From: Casuarina equisetifolia
Taxonomy: Eukaryota; Streptophyta; Magnoliopsida; Fagales; Casuarinaceae
Direction of reading: 5' to 3'
Assembly (NCBI GenBank): GCA_028551475.1
Contig: CM052361.1
Span: forward strand, 18,045,274-18,109,273
DNA length: 64,000 nt
In this document: positions 17,414-28,938 of the stretch, piece after piece
Position numbering within the stretch: position 1 is the first letter of the stretch
Layout of the letters: each line of letters starts with the position of its first letter
Program-made: the position numbers and the translations under genes
The notes under the pieces: generated by a model
What the model saw: only the letters and a program-made list of their open reading frames with translations
Database searches by the model: none
What the model was told of the DNA's origin: nothing

Positions 17414-20400
17414 TTTACGGTGGGGTGTTTCTTGATTCTTTCTTCTTTGTTTTAACCTTTAGTGGGACCAAGATTGTATAGCAGGAGATTAGATACCCAC
17501 CTAAGAAGCACCCAGGCCTTTTTTGTGTAAAATTATTGAATTTATTCAGAATGTCATCTGCTATGAGTATGCAACTATGATCGGCCTCTGAAAAGGAAGC
17601 AGCCTTAATCATGTTTAGTTTTGTATTGCACTCTTTGTGGAGGAAAAGAAGCAACTTCTGTGGTCCTCCTGGATCTTTTGGTGTTATCTCATTTCTATAT
17701 TATTCAGAACTAGATTTATGTCAAAAACATTTGGATGTACTTTGAAATATAATTTTTAGAAAAAAAAACAATTTTCAAGCTTCACAATGTGGTGAGTGTT
17801 ATTTCATCAATTAGCTAATTATTGCTTTTTGGCTTGGTTTTTACAGTCATGAATTGGTCATTTCACAACATAAGCAGCTCTTGTGCTAATTTCGTTGCTT
17901 GACAAGGTATGTCAGTAGTTTATAACAAAAGTATTTAAATGTTTTCATATACCATATCACATAGTAATCAACCCAATTTGTCATTATATTGAAAAAACGG
18001 TGGCCAAGGGTTTGTGAATTCTCTGAATTTTTGGAAAGTGAGTGGCTTGGAAGGTCGAATTTCTTTCCATGTATACCCCAGGAGCCTGAAGTGACAATGA
18101 GTTTGATGTTGTCAAAAAAAGAAACCCTATTTAAGCACCCATGGCTCAGTGGCACACAAGGGATTATCACTTAAGGGGCAGTGGTTTAAGACATTCCTTA
18201 CTTCAAATAAATCTATTAAAATCCCCCCACACACACCAAGAAAAAGAAGAAGAAGAAGAAGAAGCCACCATTACATTATACAACGTTAGCATGCCTGGCT
18301 GCATAAAAATAATAAGAATATAAGAAAAATAGTAGGCAATGACTCATGGCGTAGTCAAGCAGTTGAAGCTCTATGCACTGATATTTCCCCAAAATGGTAA
18401 TCTAGTTGAGGCACGAGATACATACAGATGGTTAATTTTTGATAAACTTTAAATAACATTCTTTTTTGAGAAAATGCAATTTAAATGTTTCAGAAAATTC
18501 CAACTATTCCTACACTGTTACGGCCATGATTTGGGCCTTTGCATCCAAGCGCGAGAAAGGGATTCACTCCCGAACCCACCAATTGAGAATCTAGTTCAGA
18601 TTTCGTGCTTCTTCCCCTGCTAAACCCAAACCATATATTTAAACACACTATCATATAATAAATTTTTGAATTATACTTAAAAGATGAATAATATGTAGAT
18701 ATTATTTTATTTTATTTATTTTTATCAAAGATGAGGTGAGAGGATTTGGGAGATTTATTGAGAGAAAGGGAAGTTTTAACCTTTGCCTCCTACATAATAG
18801 AGTTCTTGAATGTTATTGAACTGTTAGGACTTGAGCGATAAATAATATTATTAATATCAAGTGCTTCTACAAAATAACAAAAACTCTTTCAACTTTAAGA
18901 CTATTAGGTTGAGATATGTTTCATACTTCTGAAATTCATTTTAAAACTAGCAATTCTGTCATGATTAATTTTATCTATTTTTGAAAATCTTAATTCAAGC
19001 CTATACATTTTTTTCTTTTTTTTTCCTAATTTATTCATCTGAAAAGAAAGCAAAGTGAGAGCCGCTAGTAAGGTAATCTATATCCTTTTTTTCTTATAGC
19101 ATTTTGTGAATAGTGGCCGTCAATTTTAATTCTCCTTAAATACCAAAATTAGTTAATGGCGAAAATAAAACTATAGATTGAATATCGGAGTGGATAATTA
19201 CAGCAATGCCAGTATTGTAGATAATACTGGGGATAATTAACTACAGGATTTTGTTCTTTTTTATTGGGGAAACCGTTCTTTTTAAAAAGATCTAACGGCT
19301 TCCCGAAGCCATCAACCAATCAACATTCTTCACATGGGGCTTAGAATTTGTCCTTTTTTTTTTTTTTTTTTTAGAAAATGAAGTTCGAAACTCTAATAGC
19401 CTCAAAAATTTTCCACTACGAAGGTACCCTCCACGACATCCAGAAGCCATCAATAATCGCTCTTTATATCCCAAAGCTTTTGCACTCTTCTTCAACGGAA
19501 AACTTGGTGTGGGCTTGGCTTGCTGAGTTCAATAGATCCCAAGTCATGTTGGGCCGGGGCAGTTCATGATAAAACCTAATTATAAACTTCCTCCTTCTAG
19601 TCAGGATGTAGTGGCTTTTACCACTTCTTACACAATAAATGGCATCAAAACAACGAAAGACTGGCTTGTTGTTAAGATCGTTTCACTGAAGCAAAGGACA
19701 GTGCAGAGTGTAGATTCTGAAAAGATGAAAAGAAAGCACAAGAAGTGGATGAGAAGGGTTTAACGATGATTGACAATGTGACACTTCCTAAAAATTTATT
19801 GAGATTTAGTGGATCACACCCCTATAACAACCAAAACGAGATCTCCACCCGACATTTCTTATCCCTCCTTATCGAATAAATTCTCTTATTTTACAATCCT
19901 GAATTCCTTAATTATTCCAAAATGGTAGTTTGGCTCAACCACCCACAGTTAAACCATTTTTTAGTTGAATCAGGAAACGATTTTTATCAAAAGTATAAAG
20001 CAATTTTATCTACGTGTATTCTCAAGACGACGCATAAATGCTAAAGCGAAAGAGTTACTTAAAAGGAGAAAAAGAACAGAGTAAGAGGAATATGCCATGC
20101 GACTAACTGTTTCTTTAAAATTTACATCTACATGAAAGTGAAGTGAAGTGGTATGGCATTTTCGTAAGGACGCACACTAGCTCATCTCTTGTTCGTTGTC
20201 GCTTTTGTGGGCACCCCGATATACACTGATGCACATATGTGTATATATATATCTTTTTGATTTGAGCCACTTTTTCACAAAACACAAGACAAAGAAAATG
20301 AGAATCATTGCCAGGTTCTTGTGACCCATAAATTAAATCAAAGCCGTTCCTTGCGGTGATTAACTGAAGCTGGCGGCCCAAACTTGCCTGTCACTCTCTC

Positions 20401-20573
20401 CAACAGCAATGGCCTCGTTACTCTAGGATTGCCGCCTGATTCCAGCACTAGGATGTGCATGTCGTGGCATAGCAAATCGAGATAGTCCATTTCGTGGAGG
20501 ATCCGAATAGGAGGTCCAGCGCCGCCTGTCATTCGTTGAACTTTCTGTTTCGCTGTCGTCCTAGTGATTGCTT
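17414..20573. repeat. Segmental duplication, copy 1 (CPK side)
   Basis: Starting 6 bases after the CPK stop codon, this 3.16-kb block matches 25506-28938 in the same orientation and order. Shared landmarks include the CPK 3' UTR (acggtgg, then gttttaacctt and gggaccaagattgta), a SINE-like unit, the block near 19040-19560 with gagagccgctagtaaggtaatc, and the tail with ctctccaacagcaatg and cctagtgattgctt. The copies differ by scattered substitutions and indels, including a T-run present only here near 19357 and an internal tandem duplication present only in copy 2. No intact gene is seen in the block beyond the CPK 3' UTR. Confidence 0.93.
18136..18268 (+). repeat. SINE-like unit with A and B boxes (copy 1)
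   Basis: TGGCTCAGTGG at 18142-18152 fits the RNA polymerase III A-box (TRGCNNAGYGG). GGTTTAAGACATTCC at 18183-18197 resembles a B-box (GGTTCGANTCC) at a tRNA-like spacing. The unit runs into an AAG-rich tail (18239-18264). This is the usual layout of tRNA-derived plant SINEs. No target-site duplication was defined, and because it lies inside the segmental duplication it cannot count as two independent insertions. Confidence 0.5.
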
Positions 20574-20689
20574 CCAATAATATTTTCTTATGTCTTCCAT
20601 ACAAAGTTAGAAGAGTTTAAAGTTGTTTAAAATTTCCTTGATCCACCAATGTCGTGGAAGGAGAATACATATATTGAATTCATGGATAT

Positions 20690-22281
20690 CTATACTTTAA
20701 GTGGAACTGACGAAAGTGAAGTACTAGTTGAGTTTGCTTGGATCATGGAAGAATAAAGTTTTTCAAAATGTTGAAGAGCCCAAGAAGCTACTAATGGCCA
20801 TGTCATCACAACTCGAGGGATCAAAACAACTTTTGAAGTTGTCTGGTTCTGAGGAAGAGTGTGTTGTTGAGCTCTAGGAAATCTCATAGGAACTAGATCC
20901 AGTACAATAAGCTATACAAAAGCATAATGCAGTGGACTCTATTACCTTGGTCGCAACCACATATGGGATTCAGTGGCTCAAGATCCAACCTAAGGTGGTA
21001 ATTGAATATTATTTCTTATATTCATGTGATCAGTAGGTGCTAATTTTACACTCTATTCCTATTATGTTATAGTATTTGTTTATCTAATCTTTTAGCCACA
21101 TGATTGTTACTTCATAGCCTTTTTTTTTTTTAATATTTCTCTAGAGTTGGCTTAAATTTATGGTGTTTGAGAAGATGAAATTACATGTGTTGGATGATAC
21201 TTTCTTGTGTGTGTGTGTGTGTTTTTTTTTATACAAAGTCATGGGAGTTTGAAGTTTTTAAAGATTTCTAAAATTGGTTTCTTCTTGAGCTAGAAAAAGT
21301 GGTAGTAGATTAAATGAATTGGAAACATCTTCACCTTTCAAATAGATTAAGTAGATTATAACTAAGGGCATTGCAACTTTAAGATAATATGAAAATAATG
21401 AAGGACCATATGAGTTTGTTTAAATTATTGAAGAACCAAAATGTTGAGGAGTACAAGGAGCATCTATTAGAGTAATAGGTTATATAAAAGTATAATGCAA
21501 TTGATTCTTGTGTCTTCACCTTTACCATAAATGAGATTCAACAACTTAAGGTCCAACTAAAGTTTACAAAAACCAAACATTTAGAATTGATAAATGTAGA
21601 GCTTTAAAGCTTGAGAAAGAAATGAAGAAAGTGAAGGACTAATTGAGTTTCTTAGAATGGACAACCAAGGCCACCAAAATGTTGATAAGTTCAAGAAACA
21701 ACTATTGATTGTGTCTTATATGCTTAAGTAAGCAAAAGAAAACCTTTTGAAATAGTATGGTTTTCTATAAGATATTGTTGTGGAGCTCAAACTCTATTTA
21801 AGGTGATAATTGAGTGTGTTATTCCTTATATTCATGTGATTATTAGGTGTTAATTTTTCTCTTCATTCTTATTGTATTATGTTATTATTTATCTGGTCTT
21901 TTAGCCATATAATTGTTTACTCCATAACTTTCTATATTTTTTTTTTCTACAGGGTTGGCTAAAATTTTTTTTAGGATTCTAAATTTTAATTTATTTTATT
22001 TATCTGGAAACATCTTCACATTCTAAATAAATTAGCTAGATTGTAACGAAAGGTATTGCAACTTTAGGATAACTTGAAAATAGTGAAGGACCATATGAGT
22101 TTGTTTAAATTATTAAAAAACCAAAATGTTGAGGAGTATAAGGAGCATCTATTGGAGCAAGAAGCTGTACAAAAGTTGAATGCAGTTGATTCTCGTGTCT
22201 TTGCCTCCACCATGAATGAGATTCAACAACTTAAGGTCTAATTGGAGGATACAAAAACCAAGCACTTAGAATTGGTAAATG
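20690..22281 (+). pseudogene. Tandem decayed fragments of an ICR-like (ROP effector) gene
   Basis: At least three related units, around 20690-21010, 21330-21620 and 22010-22281, carry stop-broken pieces of a coiled-coil protein. The recognisable core is a Lys/Gln-x-Asn-Ala-x-Asp-Ser motif followed by NEIQQLKVQL and TKTKHLELVN, the pattern of the coiled coil of plant 'interactor of constitutive active ROPs' (ICR/RIP) proteins. Non-coding sequence between the pieces is also shared (tattcatgtgat followed by taggtgctaattt). They therefore look like copies of genomic DNA with introns, not retrocopies. The same exon and intron sequences occur in reverse orientation at 52042-53470, where the ICR C-terminus is clearer. 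In-frame stops make all units non-functional. Confidence 0.68.
21205..21231. repeat. Short (GT)n followed by T-run
   Basis: A run of about seven GT dinucleotides followed by a T homopolymer lies in the non-coding part of the ICR-like fragment cluster. It is a simple microsatellite. Confidence 0.9.
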
Positions 22282-23171
22282 TAGGAAAGGAGCAAGATTC
22301 AAGTTTGTTGTGTTGTTCACCAACCACATTATTATCAACTTGTGGGGGGCCTTGAGTTTCTTGCACCAAAACGTGAGATGGAATAGCTTCTTTAGCAAAA
22401 TCTGACATAAAATCATCATAAGTCATAGGTCTTGGAAAATGTTACAAAGACATGTAAGGAGGCACAAATTTTGACGGGAAGTCATTAAATGCATGGTGGT
22501 CCCTTTGTGAGTTATCTTTTTGGCATGATAATGGAGTGAGGGACGTGGCTTTTTGTGTGCCATGTGCTAAGGGTAATAAAGAATGGTATGAAATTGAAGT
22601 TGGAGACTGTGCAGAGGCATTAAGGGGTTGGTGAGTTTCCAACGGGATGTGGTGTGTGGAAGAGCTTATTTCATCATTCTCAACTTGTTGGCAGGCAGTT
22701 GGGGTGGTGTATGATGGAATCACAGAACCACCCAAGAAAGTGTCGTCTTCATGCTGTTCCGGAGATTAAGTGTTAACACTTGAATGGTGTGGCACCCATT
22801 CCTTGAGAGGGAAGAAATCTTCATTAAATAGCACGTGATGTGAAATGAATAATTGTCCAGAAAGTGGATGATAACATCTATACCCTTTATGTCATGGGCT
22901 ATACCCAAGAAAGATATATTCCAAAGACCTTGGTGCCAATTTATTATCAGAAATATGCTTCAAATGAGGATAACATGCACAACCAAATGAAGGTAATATT
23001 GAATAATCAGGGGTGTGCCTGTAGAGCTTCTCAAAAGGAGAAATTCCTTCAAGTATTGGAGTCGGAAGTCTATCAATCAGAAAAACTGATGTCATAAAAG
23101 CTTTTAACCAGAACTATTTCAGAATACTAGACTGTATCATAAGTGTCCTTCCTAATTCAGTTATATGTCTG
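22231..23171 (-). pseudogene. Copia integrase C-terminal region and hinge (degenerate)
   Basis: Minus-strand segments include the integrase C-terminal pattern FGCACYPHLKH followed by LAPRSLEYIFLGYSP (22892-23095), the motif near the copia integrase GKGY/chromo-like end. A Ser/Thr/Pro-rich hinge (22442-22735) and a further open segment reaching about 22231 follow. In intact copia elements the hinge leads directly into reverse transcriptase; here it ends. Frame breaks separate the segments. Confidence 0.82.
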
Positions 23172-24080
23172 AGTTTTCTCTTAGCTAAGGCATTTTGTTA
23201 AGGTGTATAAGGACAAGACATTTGTTGTAGTATTCCATTTGCAGCCAAGTATGCTTCCATTTTATTATTAACAAATTCTCCCCCATTGTCGCATTGTAAG
23301 ATCTTGATTGGAAGTCCAATTTGTTTCTCAACCATGGTACGAAAAAGGATAAAAATCTCGAATAAATCAGATTTACATTGAAGTGGATAGATCCAAGTGA
23401 ATTTGCTAAAATCATCCACAAACACTACATAATATAAATAATTCTGATTGGATACAATTAGGGCAGGTCCCCATAAGTTTGAGTGCACCTTTTCAAGGGG
23501 TGCTGATGCACAATTTTTTGAGGAACAAAAAGGAAGTTTGGTACTCCTTCCTTGGCAACAATCAGAGCAAAAAGTTGATAAAGACGATTTTGACATAGAT
23601 ATTAGCTTCTTCTTCAAAAGAGAGTTTAGAACATTCTCACTAGGATGGCCAAGACAAGAGTGTCATATATTTTTGCCAACGGTATGCCACTGAGAGGAGA
23701 AAAAGGCTGCATCTTTGGAGGTTGGTAGCACATAGAAGCGTCCTTTCTTAATCCCTTTGGCCAATATTTCTTTGGTCATCTTGTCTTTAATAGAAAAAAA
23801 ATCAGAGTCAAATTCAACTGATACTGATTGATCATCGGTGAGTTGAGACACAGACAGAAGATCTTTCTGCAGTTTAGGAGCTACAAGGACAGACTTAAGG
23901 GAAAGTGAGCCATCATTCAAAGAAGTACTTCCAATATGAGTGATAGGAACGTAATCACCATTACCCAGCATAATTTTATCTGGTCCAGTGTATGGAGAAA
24001 AATATGTTAACTTACCAACATCATTTACTATGTGGGAGGTAGTAGCAGAGTCAACAACCCAGCCATCTTTGAGAGGCTAA
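23172..24080 (-). pseudogene. Copia protease, GAG-pre-integrase and integrase core (degenerate)
   Basis: Protease lies at about 23960-24060 on the minus strand, with WVVDSATTSH in place of the usual Asp-Ser/Thr-Gly-Ala; Ala or Thr variants next to the catalytic Asp are known in plant copia pol. The pre-integrase zinc region follows (LGHPSENVL, then CSDC). The integrase catalytic core is at 23198-23617, with D in FVDDFSKF, D in CDNGGEF and CPYTP before a stop codon. Stops near 23663 and 23198 break the frame. Confidence 0.85.
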
Positions 24081-24192
24081 TCAACGTGAAGAGAGGCCAT
24101 AGTTGTTGGAACTTCTTGTTGCTGATAACTGTGGTCAAACCTCCAATAACACTGCATCGCTGTATGGCCACATTTAAGATAGATTTGACAAG

Positions 24193-25045
24193 TTATAATA
24201 GGGTCCATACCTTGTTGTTTGCCTTGTTGAGGATTTTTTGGTTTTGGGGGAGGTCTTCGTTGCTGATTTCTATTATTCTGAGTAACAGGTATAAAGCCCC
24301 TACCTTGGGAAGAGAAGTTTTGACCTGAGCGACCTCCTCTTCTTGTTTGTCCTCTACCTCCTCCTCATCCAAAGCGTTGCGTAACGAATACAACATTTTG
24401 ATTTTGAGGATGAGAATAGCTAAGGAGTCTGGATTCACAAGCTTGAAGCTGTGAAATTACATCTTCAAATCACGAAACTGGAGGCTTAAGCATGGTTTGT
24501 TTAAAGGACTCATAGTCCTTGCCAAGGCTTTGTAGCAACCTGAAGGTTTTGCTTGAATCTGAAATTGGTTTGCCAATAGGGCATAATTAGTTAAGAATGG
24601 ATTGGAAGTCACTCAGATGGTTGACTAGTGGGTGGTTCTCTTTCTGGATAGCATGAAGTTGTGCAAGAAGAGTAAACTCTTGGGATTCAGACTTCTATGC
24701 AAATCTATTGGCTAGAGTTTGCCACACTTAAGCCGCTGTCTCAAGCTCAAAAATATGGCCGACGACTTCCTCATAGAGAGTTGTGATGAGCTAAGACTTA
24801 ACAAGGTCATCATTCTACTATCAATCTTTGTAAGCAGGATTCATTTCTTCTTTACCTTCTTTGACAATCTTCTTGGCCGGAGGTTGGGTTTCTCCCGTAA
24901 GAAAACCCATGAGCTTCTGAGTTTTCACAAGTGATTTCACTTGTGTAACTCATGCCAAATAATTTTTGCCATTAAGTTTAACATTGATAAAATTTGCAAT
25001 GTTAATGGCATTTGGATAAGGATAATGAGGCTTTTCAATGGCCAT
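24193..25045 (-). pseudogene. Copia gag remnant (UBN2-type), frameshifted
   Basis: The start is an ATG at 25045 on the minus strand, followed by a gag-like segment containing FINVKLNGKNYLAWHEL, the N-terminal pattern of plant copia gag. Downstream frames are interrupted repeatedly, with recognisable pieces to about 24193. A complete CCHC knuckle was not found. Confidence 0.75.
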
Positions 25046-25111
25046 GTGAGATTTAGTTGGTTAGAGAAGAATCGGGGAAGCAAGAAGGAAAAAAATCCCA
25101 GAAAAGGACCT

Positions 25112-25123
25112 GCTCTAATACCA
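25112..25123 (-). other. Copia primer-binding site
   Basis: On the minus strand this reads TGGTATTAGAGC, one mismatch from TGGTATCAGAGC, the sequence complementary to the 3' end of plant initiator methionine tRNA. It begins three bases inside the LTR edge, the normal position for minus-strand DNA priming in copia elements. Confidence 0.9.
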
Positions 25124-25126
25124 AAA

Positions 25127-25505
25127 TGAAAAATAGGAAAATGAGAACAAGGAGAGAGAGAGTTTGAGAAAAAGTGTGTTTATTCAAGAAAAGCAAAGTA
25201 CATTGGAGTAGTTTAGTAATGGCGATACACGATGGTGTATTTATACAGTGTAAAGAGGAAAACGGCTTGCTCAGCTTAATGGCTAGTTGTGCATTAATGG
25301 AGGTAACGACAAACTGTACAATCAGAGTTTAAACAACAACGGTTGCTTGCCTGGTTTTGGCTTGGGTTTGTGTGCTCTGTTTTGATGTTCAGGCGAGGAA
25401 CTGGAGAGAGAAGAAGGAGAAGCTAAGAGAAGCTTCTTTTAACTTTTCAAACTTGCTTTTTGCTTTTGGGTGGCTTACGTTGCTGAGCATTTTGCTTTTT
25501 TAACA
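25127..25505 (-). repeat. 5' LTR of the truncated copia element
   Basis: The 379-bp unit begins TGAAAAATAG and ends TTTTTAACA on the plus strand, giving the standard TG...CA ends. The inner edge is fixed by the adjacent primer site. The outer edge is fixed because sequence homologous to 17414 onward begins at the next base, 25506. The five bases TTGAC (25506-25510) correspond to TTTAC at 17414-17418 and are the likely target-site duplication; the partner copy was lost with the 3' half. Confidence 0.85.
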
Positions 25506-26215
25506 TTGACGGTGGAGAGTTTCTTAATTCTTTCTTCTTTGTTTTAACCTTTTGTGGGACCAAGATTGTAGCAGGAGATTAGATACCCACCTAAGAAGCA
25601 CCCAGGCCTTTTTTTGTGTAAAATTGTTAAATTTATTCAGAATGTCATTTGCTATGAGTATGCGACTATGATCGGCCTCTGGAAAGGAAGCAGCCTCAAT
25701 CATGTTTAGTTTTGTATTGCATTCTACGTGGAGGAAAAGAAGCAACTTCTGTGGTCCTCCTGGATCTTATGGCGTCGTCTCATTTTTATATCATCCAGAA
25801 CTTAATTTGTCTCAAAAACATTTGGATGTACTTTGAAATATAATTTTTAGAAAAGAAAAAACAATTTTCAAGCTTTACAAAGTGGTGCGTGTTATTTCAT
25901 CAATTAACTAATTATTTTTTTTAGCTTGGTTTTTACAATCATGAATTGGTCATTTCAGAAAATAAGTAGCTCTTGTGCTAATTTCGCTCCTTGACAAGCT
26001 ATGTCAGTAGTTTATAACAAAAGGATTTAAATGCTTTCGAGTACCATATCACACAGTAATAAATTCAATTTGTCATTATATTGAAAAAATGGTGGCAAAG
26101 GGTTCGTGAATCCCCTAAATATTTGGAAAGCGAGTGGCTTGGAAGGCTGAATTTCTTTTTGTATATACCCTGAAGTGACAATGAGTTTGATGTTGTCAAA
26201 AAAAGAAACCCTCCT

Positions 26216-26345
26216 CGAGCACCCATGGCTTAGTGGCACACAAGGGATTATCACTTAAGGGGTAGTGGTTTGAGACATTCCTTACTTCAAATAAATTTAT
26301 TAAAACCCCCCACACACACCAAGAAAAAAGAATGAGAAGAAGAAG
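26216..26345 (+). repeat. SINE-like unit with A and B boxes (copy 2)
   Basis: TGGCTTAGTGG (26226-26236) and GGTTTGAGACATTCC (26267-26281) keep the spacing seen in copy 1 and fit polymerase III A and B boxes. The tail is A/G-rich but with a less regular AAG run. It was inherited through the segmental duplication. Confidence 0.5.
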
Positions 26346-26855
26346 CCACCATTACATTATACAACGTTAGCATGTTTGGTTGCACAAAAATAATAAGAAT
26401 ATAAGAAAAATAGTAGGCAGAAATCTTATTGTGCTTCGATGACTCATGGCGTAGACAAGCAGTTGAAGCTTTGTGCACTGATATTTCCCCAAATTGGTAA
26501 TTTAGTTGAGGCATGAGATACATATAGATGGTTAATTTTTGATAAACTTTAAATAACATTCTTTTTTGAGAAAATACAATTTAAATGTTTCAGAAAACTC
26601 CAACTATTCCTACATTGTTATGGCCATGATTTGGGCCTATGCATCCACGCGCCTAAGAGGGATTCACGCCTGAACCCACCAATTGAGAATCTAGTTCAGT
26701 TTTCGTGTTTTTTCCCAAACCATATATTGAAACACATTATCATATATAGGGCCTCTTGTGAAATAGATCCCCTAAATGTTACTGAGTTGTTAGGACTTGA
26801 GCAATGAATAAGGTATATTTTTATCATTAAATACAAGTGCTTTTATAACTCAATT

Positions 26856-27255
26856 AATATGGAGAATAAAAAAGAATAAGTGCTTCTACAAAATCAGAAA
26901 AACTCTTTCAACTCTAAGGTTATTAGGTTGAGATATGTTTCATACTTTTGAATTCATTCTAAAACTAACAATTCTATCATGGGATTCATTTGATATATTT
27001 TCGAAAATATTAATTCAAGCCTACACATTTATTTTTTCTATTTTTTCCTAATCTATTAATATGGAGAATAAAAAAGAATCAAGTGCTCCTACAAAATCAA
27101 AAAAACTCTTTCAACTCTAAGGCTATTAGGTTGAGATATGTTTCATACTTTTGAATTCATTCTAAAACTAATAATTCTATCATGGGATTAATTTGATCTA
27201 TTTTCGAAATTATTAATTCAAGCCTACACATTTTCTTTTTCTATTTTTTCCTAAT
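26856..27255. repeat. Tandem duplication (about 202 bp) inside copy 2
   Basis: The block from atggagaataaaaaagaat through ttaggttgagatatgtttcat to caagcctacacattt occurs at about 26858-27058 and again at about 27060-27255. Copy 1 has the corresponding sequence only once (about 18850-19020), so this duplication postdates the larger one. Confidence 0.88.
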
Positions 27256-28938
27256 TTATTCATCTGAAAAGAAAGCAAAGTGAGAGCCGCTAGTAAGGTA
27301 ATCTATATCCTTTTTTTCTTATAGCATTTTGTGAATAGTGGCCGTCGATTTTAATTCTCTTTAAATACCAAAATTAGTTAATGGCGAAAATAAAACTATA
27401 GATTGAATATCGGAGTGGATAATTACAGCAATGCCAGTATAGTGGATAATACTGGGGATTATTAACTGCAGGATTTTGTTCTTTTATATTTGGGAAACCG
27501 TTCTTTTTAAAAAGATCTAACAGCGTCCGAAGCCATAAACCACCTTTTATCCTTGTCATGTCTCGTCACTGGCACTTTCCCCTGCATCTCTTTATCACCG
27601 GCCACCACCAACCCAAATTCTCCACATGGGGCTTTAGAATTTGTCCTTTTCCTCAGAAAATGAAGTTCGAAACTCCATAGCCTCAAAAAATTTCCACTAC
27701 GCAAATACCCCTCCACGACTTCCAGAAGCCATCAATAATTGCTCTTTATATCCCAAAGCTTTTACACTGGTCTTCAACGGAAAACTTGGTGTGGGCTTGG
27801 TTCGCCGAGTTCAATAGACCCAAGTCAAGTTGGGTCGGTTGCGGTTCATGATAAAACCTAATTATAAACTTCCTCCTTCTTAGTCGGGGTGTTCTTACAC
27901 ATTAAGGATTATCTTATCTTGATAACAATAAAATTATACAGATAATAAGTTTAGAGCATGACTTAACTTACGGTATAATATTATGCTACATAAAATTAAC
28001 TAAAAATTAGAAGAAACTTGTTTTATTTAAACGTAATTACAAGCTTTTTCCTTTTTCCTTTTTTTTTTTTTTTTGTGTGTGTGCAAGACCTGTGTCCTTG
28101 AACAATGAAAGAGTGGCTTGTTGCTAAGATTGTTTCTCTAAAGAAAAGGAGAGTGCAAAGTGTAGATTCTGAAAAAGCACAATTAGTGGGTGAGAAGGGT
28201 TTAACGATGATTGACAACGTGACAGTTCCTAAACAAATCTTATCCCTAATTCCTTAGTTGAATAAAAAAAAAAAACGATTTTTATCAAAAGTTATAAAAC
28301 AATTTTATCAACTTGGACTCTCAAGTCGACGCATAAATGCAAAAGCAAAGAGTAACTTAAAAAGGAGAAAAAGAACAGAGGAGAAAAGAAAGAGAAATAT
28401 GCCATGCGACTAACTGCTTCTTTTAAAATTGATCTTATCTAGATGAAAGTGAAGTGGGATGGCATTTTCGTAAGGATGCTCACTAGCTCATCTCCGTTCG
28501 TGCACCTGTTGCTTTTGTGGGCACCCCCATAACTGATACACATATATTTTGGTTTGCGCCACTTTTTGGGCTTCCATGCTTTACCTCTCCATCAATTAAT
28601 TAATATTGTAGCTTTACAGAACTCCTCCCAAAGCTTTTTCACAAAATACCAGACAAAGAAAATAAGAATCATTGCCAGGTTCCGGTGACCCATAAATTAA
28701 ATCAGAGCCGTTCCTTTCGGTGATGTACCTGAAGTTGGAGGCCCAAACTTGCCTGTCACTCTCTCCAACAGCAATGTCCTCGTTACTCTAGGATTTTCCG
28801 CCTGATTCCAGCACTCGGAAGTGTATGTCGTCTCATTTCAAATCGAGACCGTCCATTTCGTGGAGGATCCGAGTCGAAGGTCCAGCGTCGCCTGTCATTT
28901 GTTGAAATTTCTGTTCCGCGTCGTCCTAGTGATTGCTT

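Larger units (their letters stand above)
22282..25510 (-). mobile_element. Truncated Ty1/copia retrotransposon (Ale/Retrofit type), 5' half
   Basis: Read on the minus strand from right to left it has a 379-bp LTR (25505-25127), a primer site, gag, protease, integrase and the hinge after integrase, then it stops. Reverse transcriptase, RNase H and the second LTR are absent. Many stops and frameshifts break the reading frame, so it is dead. Integrase segments with LEKVHSNLWGP, FVDDFSKFTW and CDNGGEF are typical of the Ale/Retrofit copia lineage. The left edge near 22282 abuts ICR-like fragments. The right edge abuts the second copy of the segmental duplication. Confidence 0.88.
25506..28938. 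repeat. Segmental duplication, copy 2 (NUP1 side)
   Basis: Same order and orientation as 17414-20573. It includes a duplicate of the CPK 3' UTR without any CPK coding exon before it, a SINE-like unit at 26216-26345, the gagagccgctag block near 27285 and a tail ending at gattgctt (28938). It differs from copy 1 by many substitutions, an internal 202-bp tandem duplication and extra bases near 28560. NUP1's 5' flank follows at once. No intact gene lies inside. Confidence 0.93.

Noticed and set aside
20338..20604. 88-codon minus-strand frame with protein-like composition in the duplicated block
   Set aside because: The second copy (near 28700-28930) has stops in the same frame, so it is not under coding constraint.
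23000..25000. Plus-strand open frames over the truncated copia element
   Set aside because: They are antisense to recognisable gag, protease and integrase segments.
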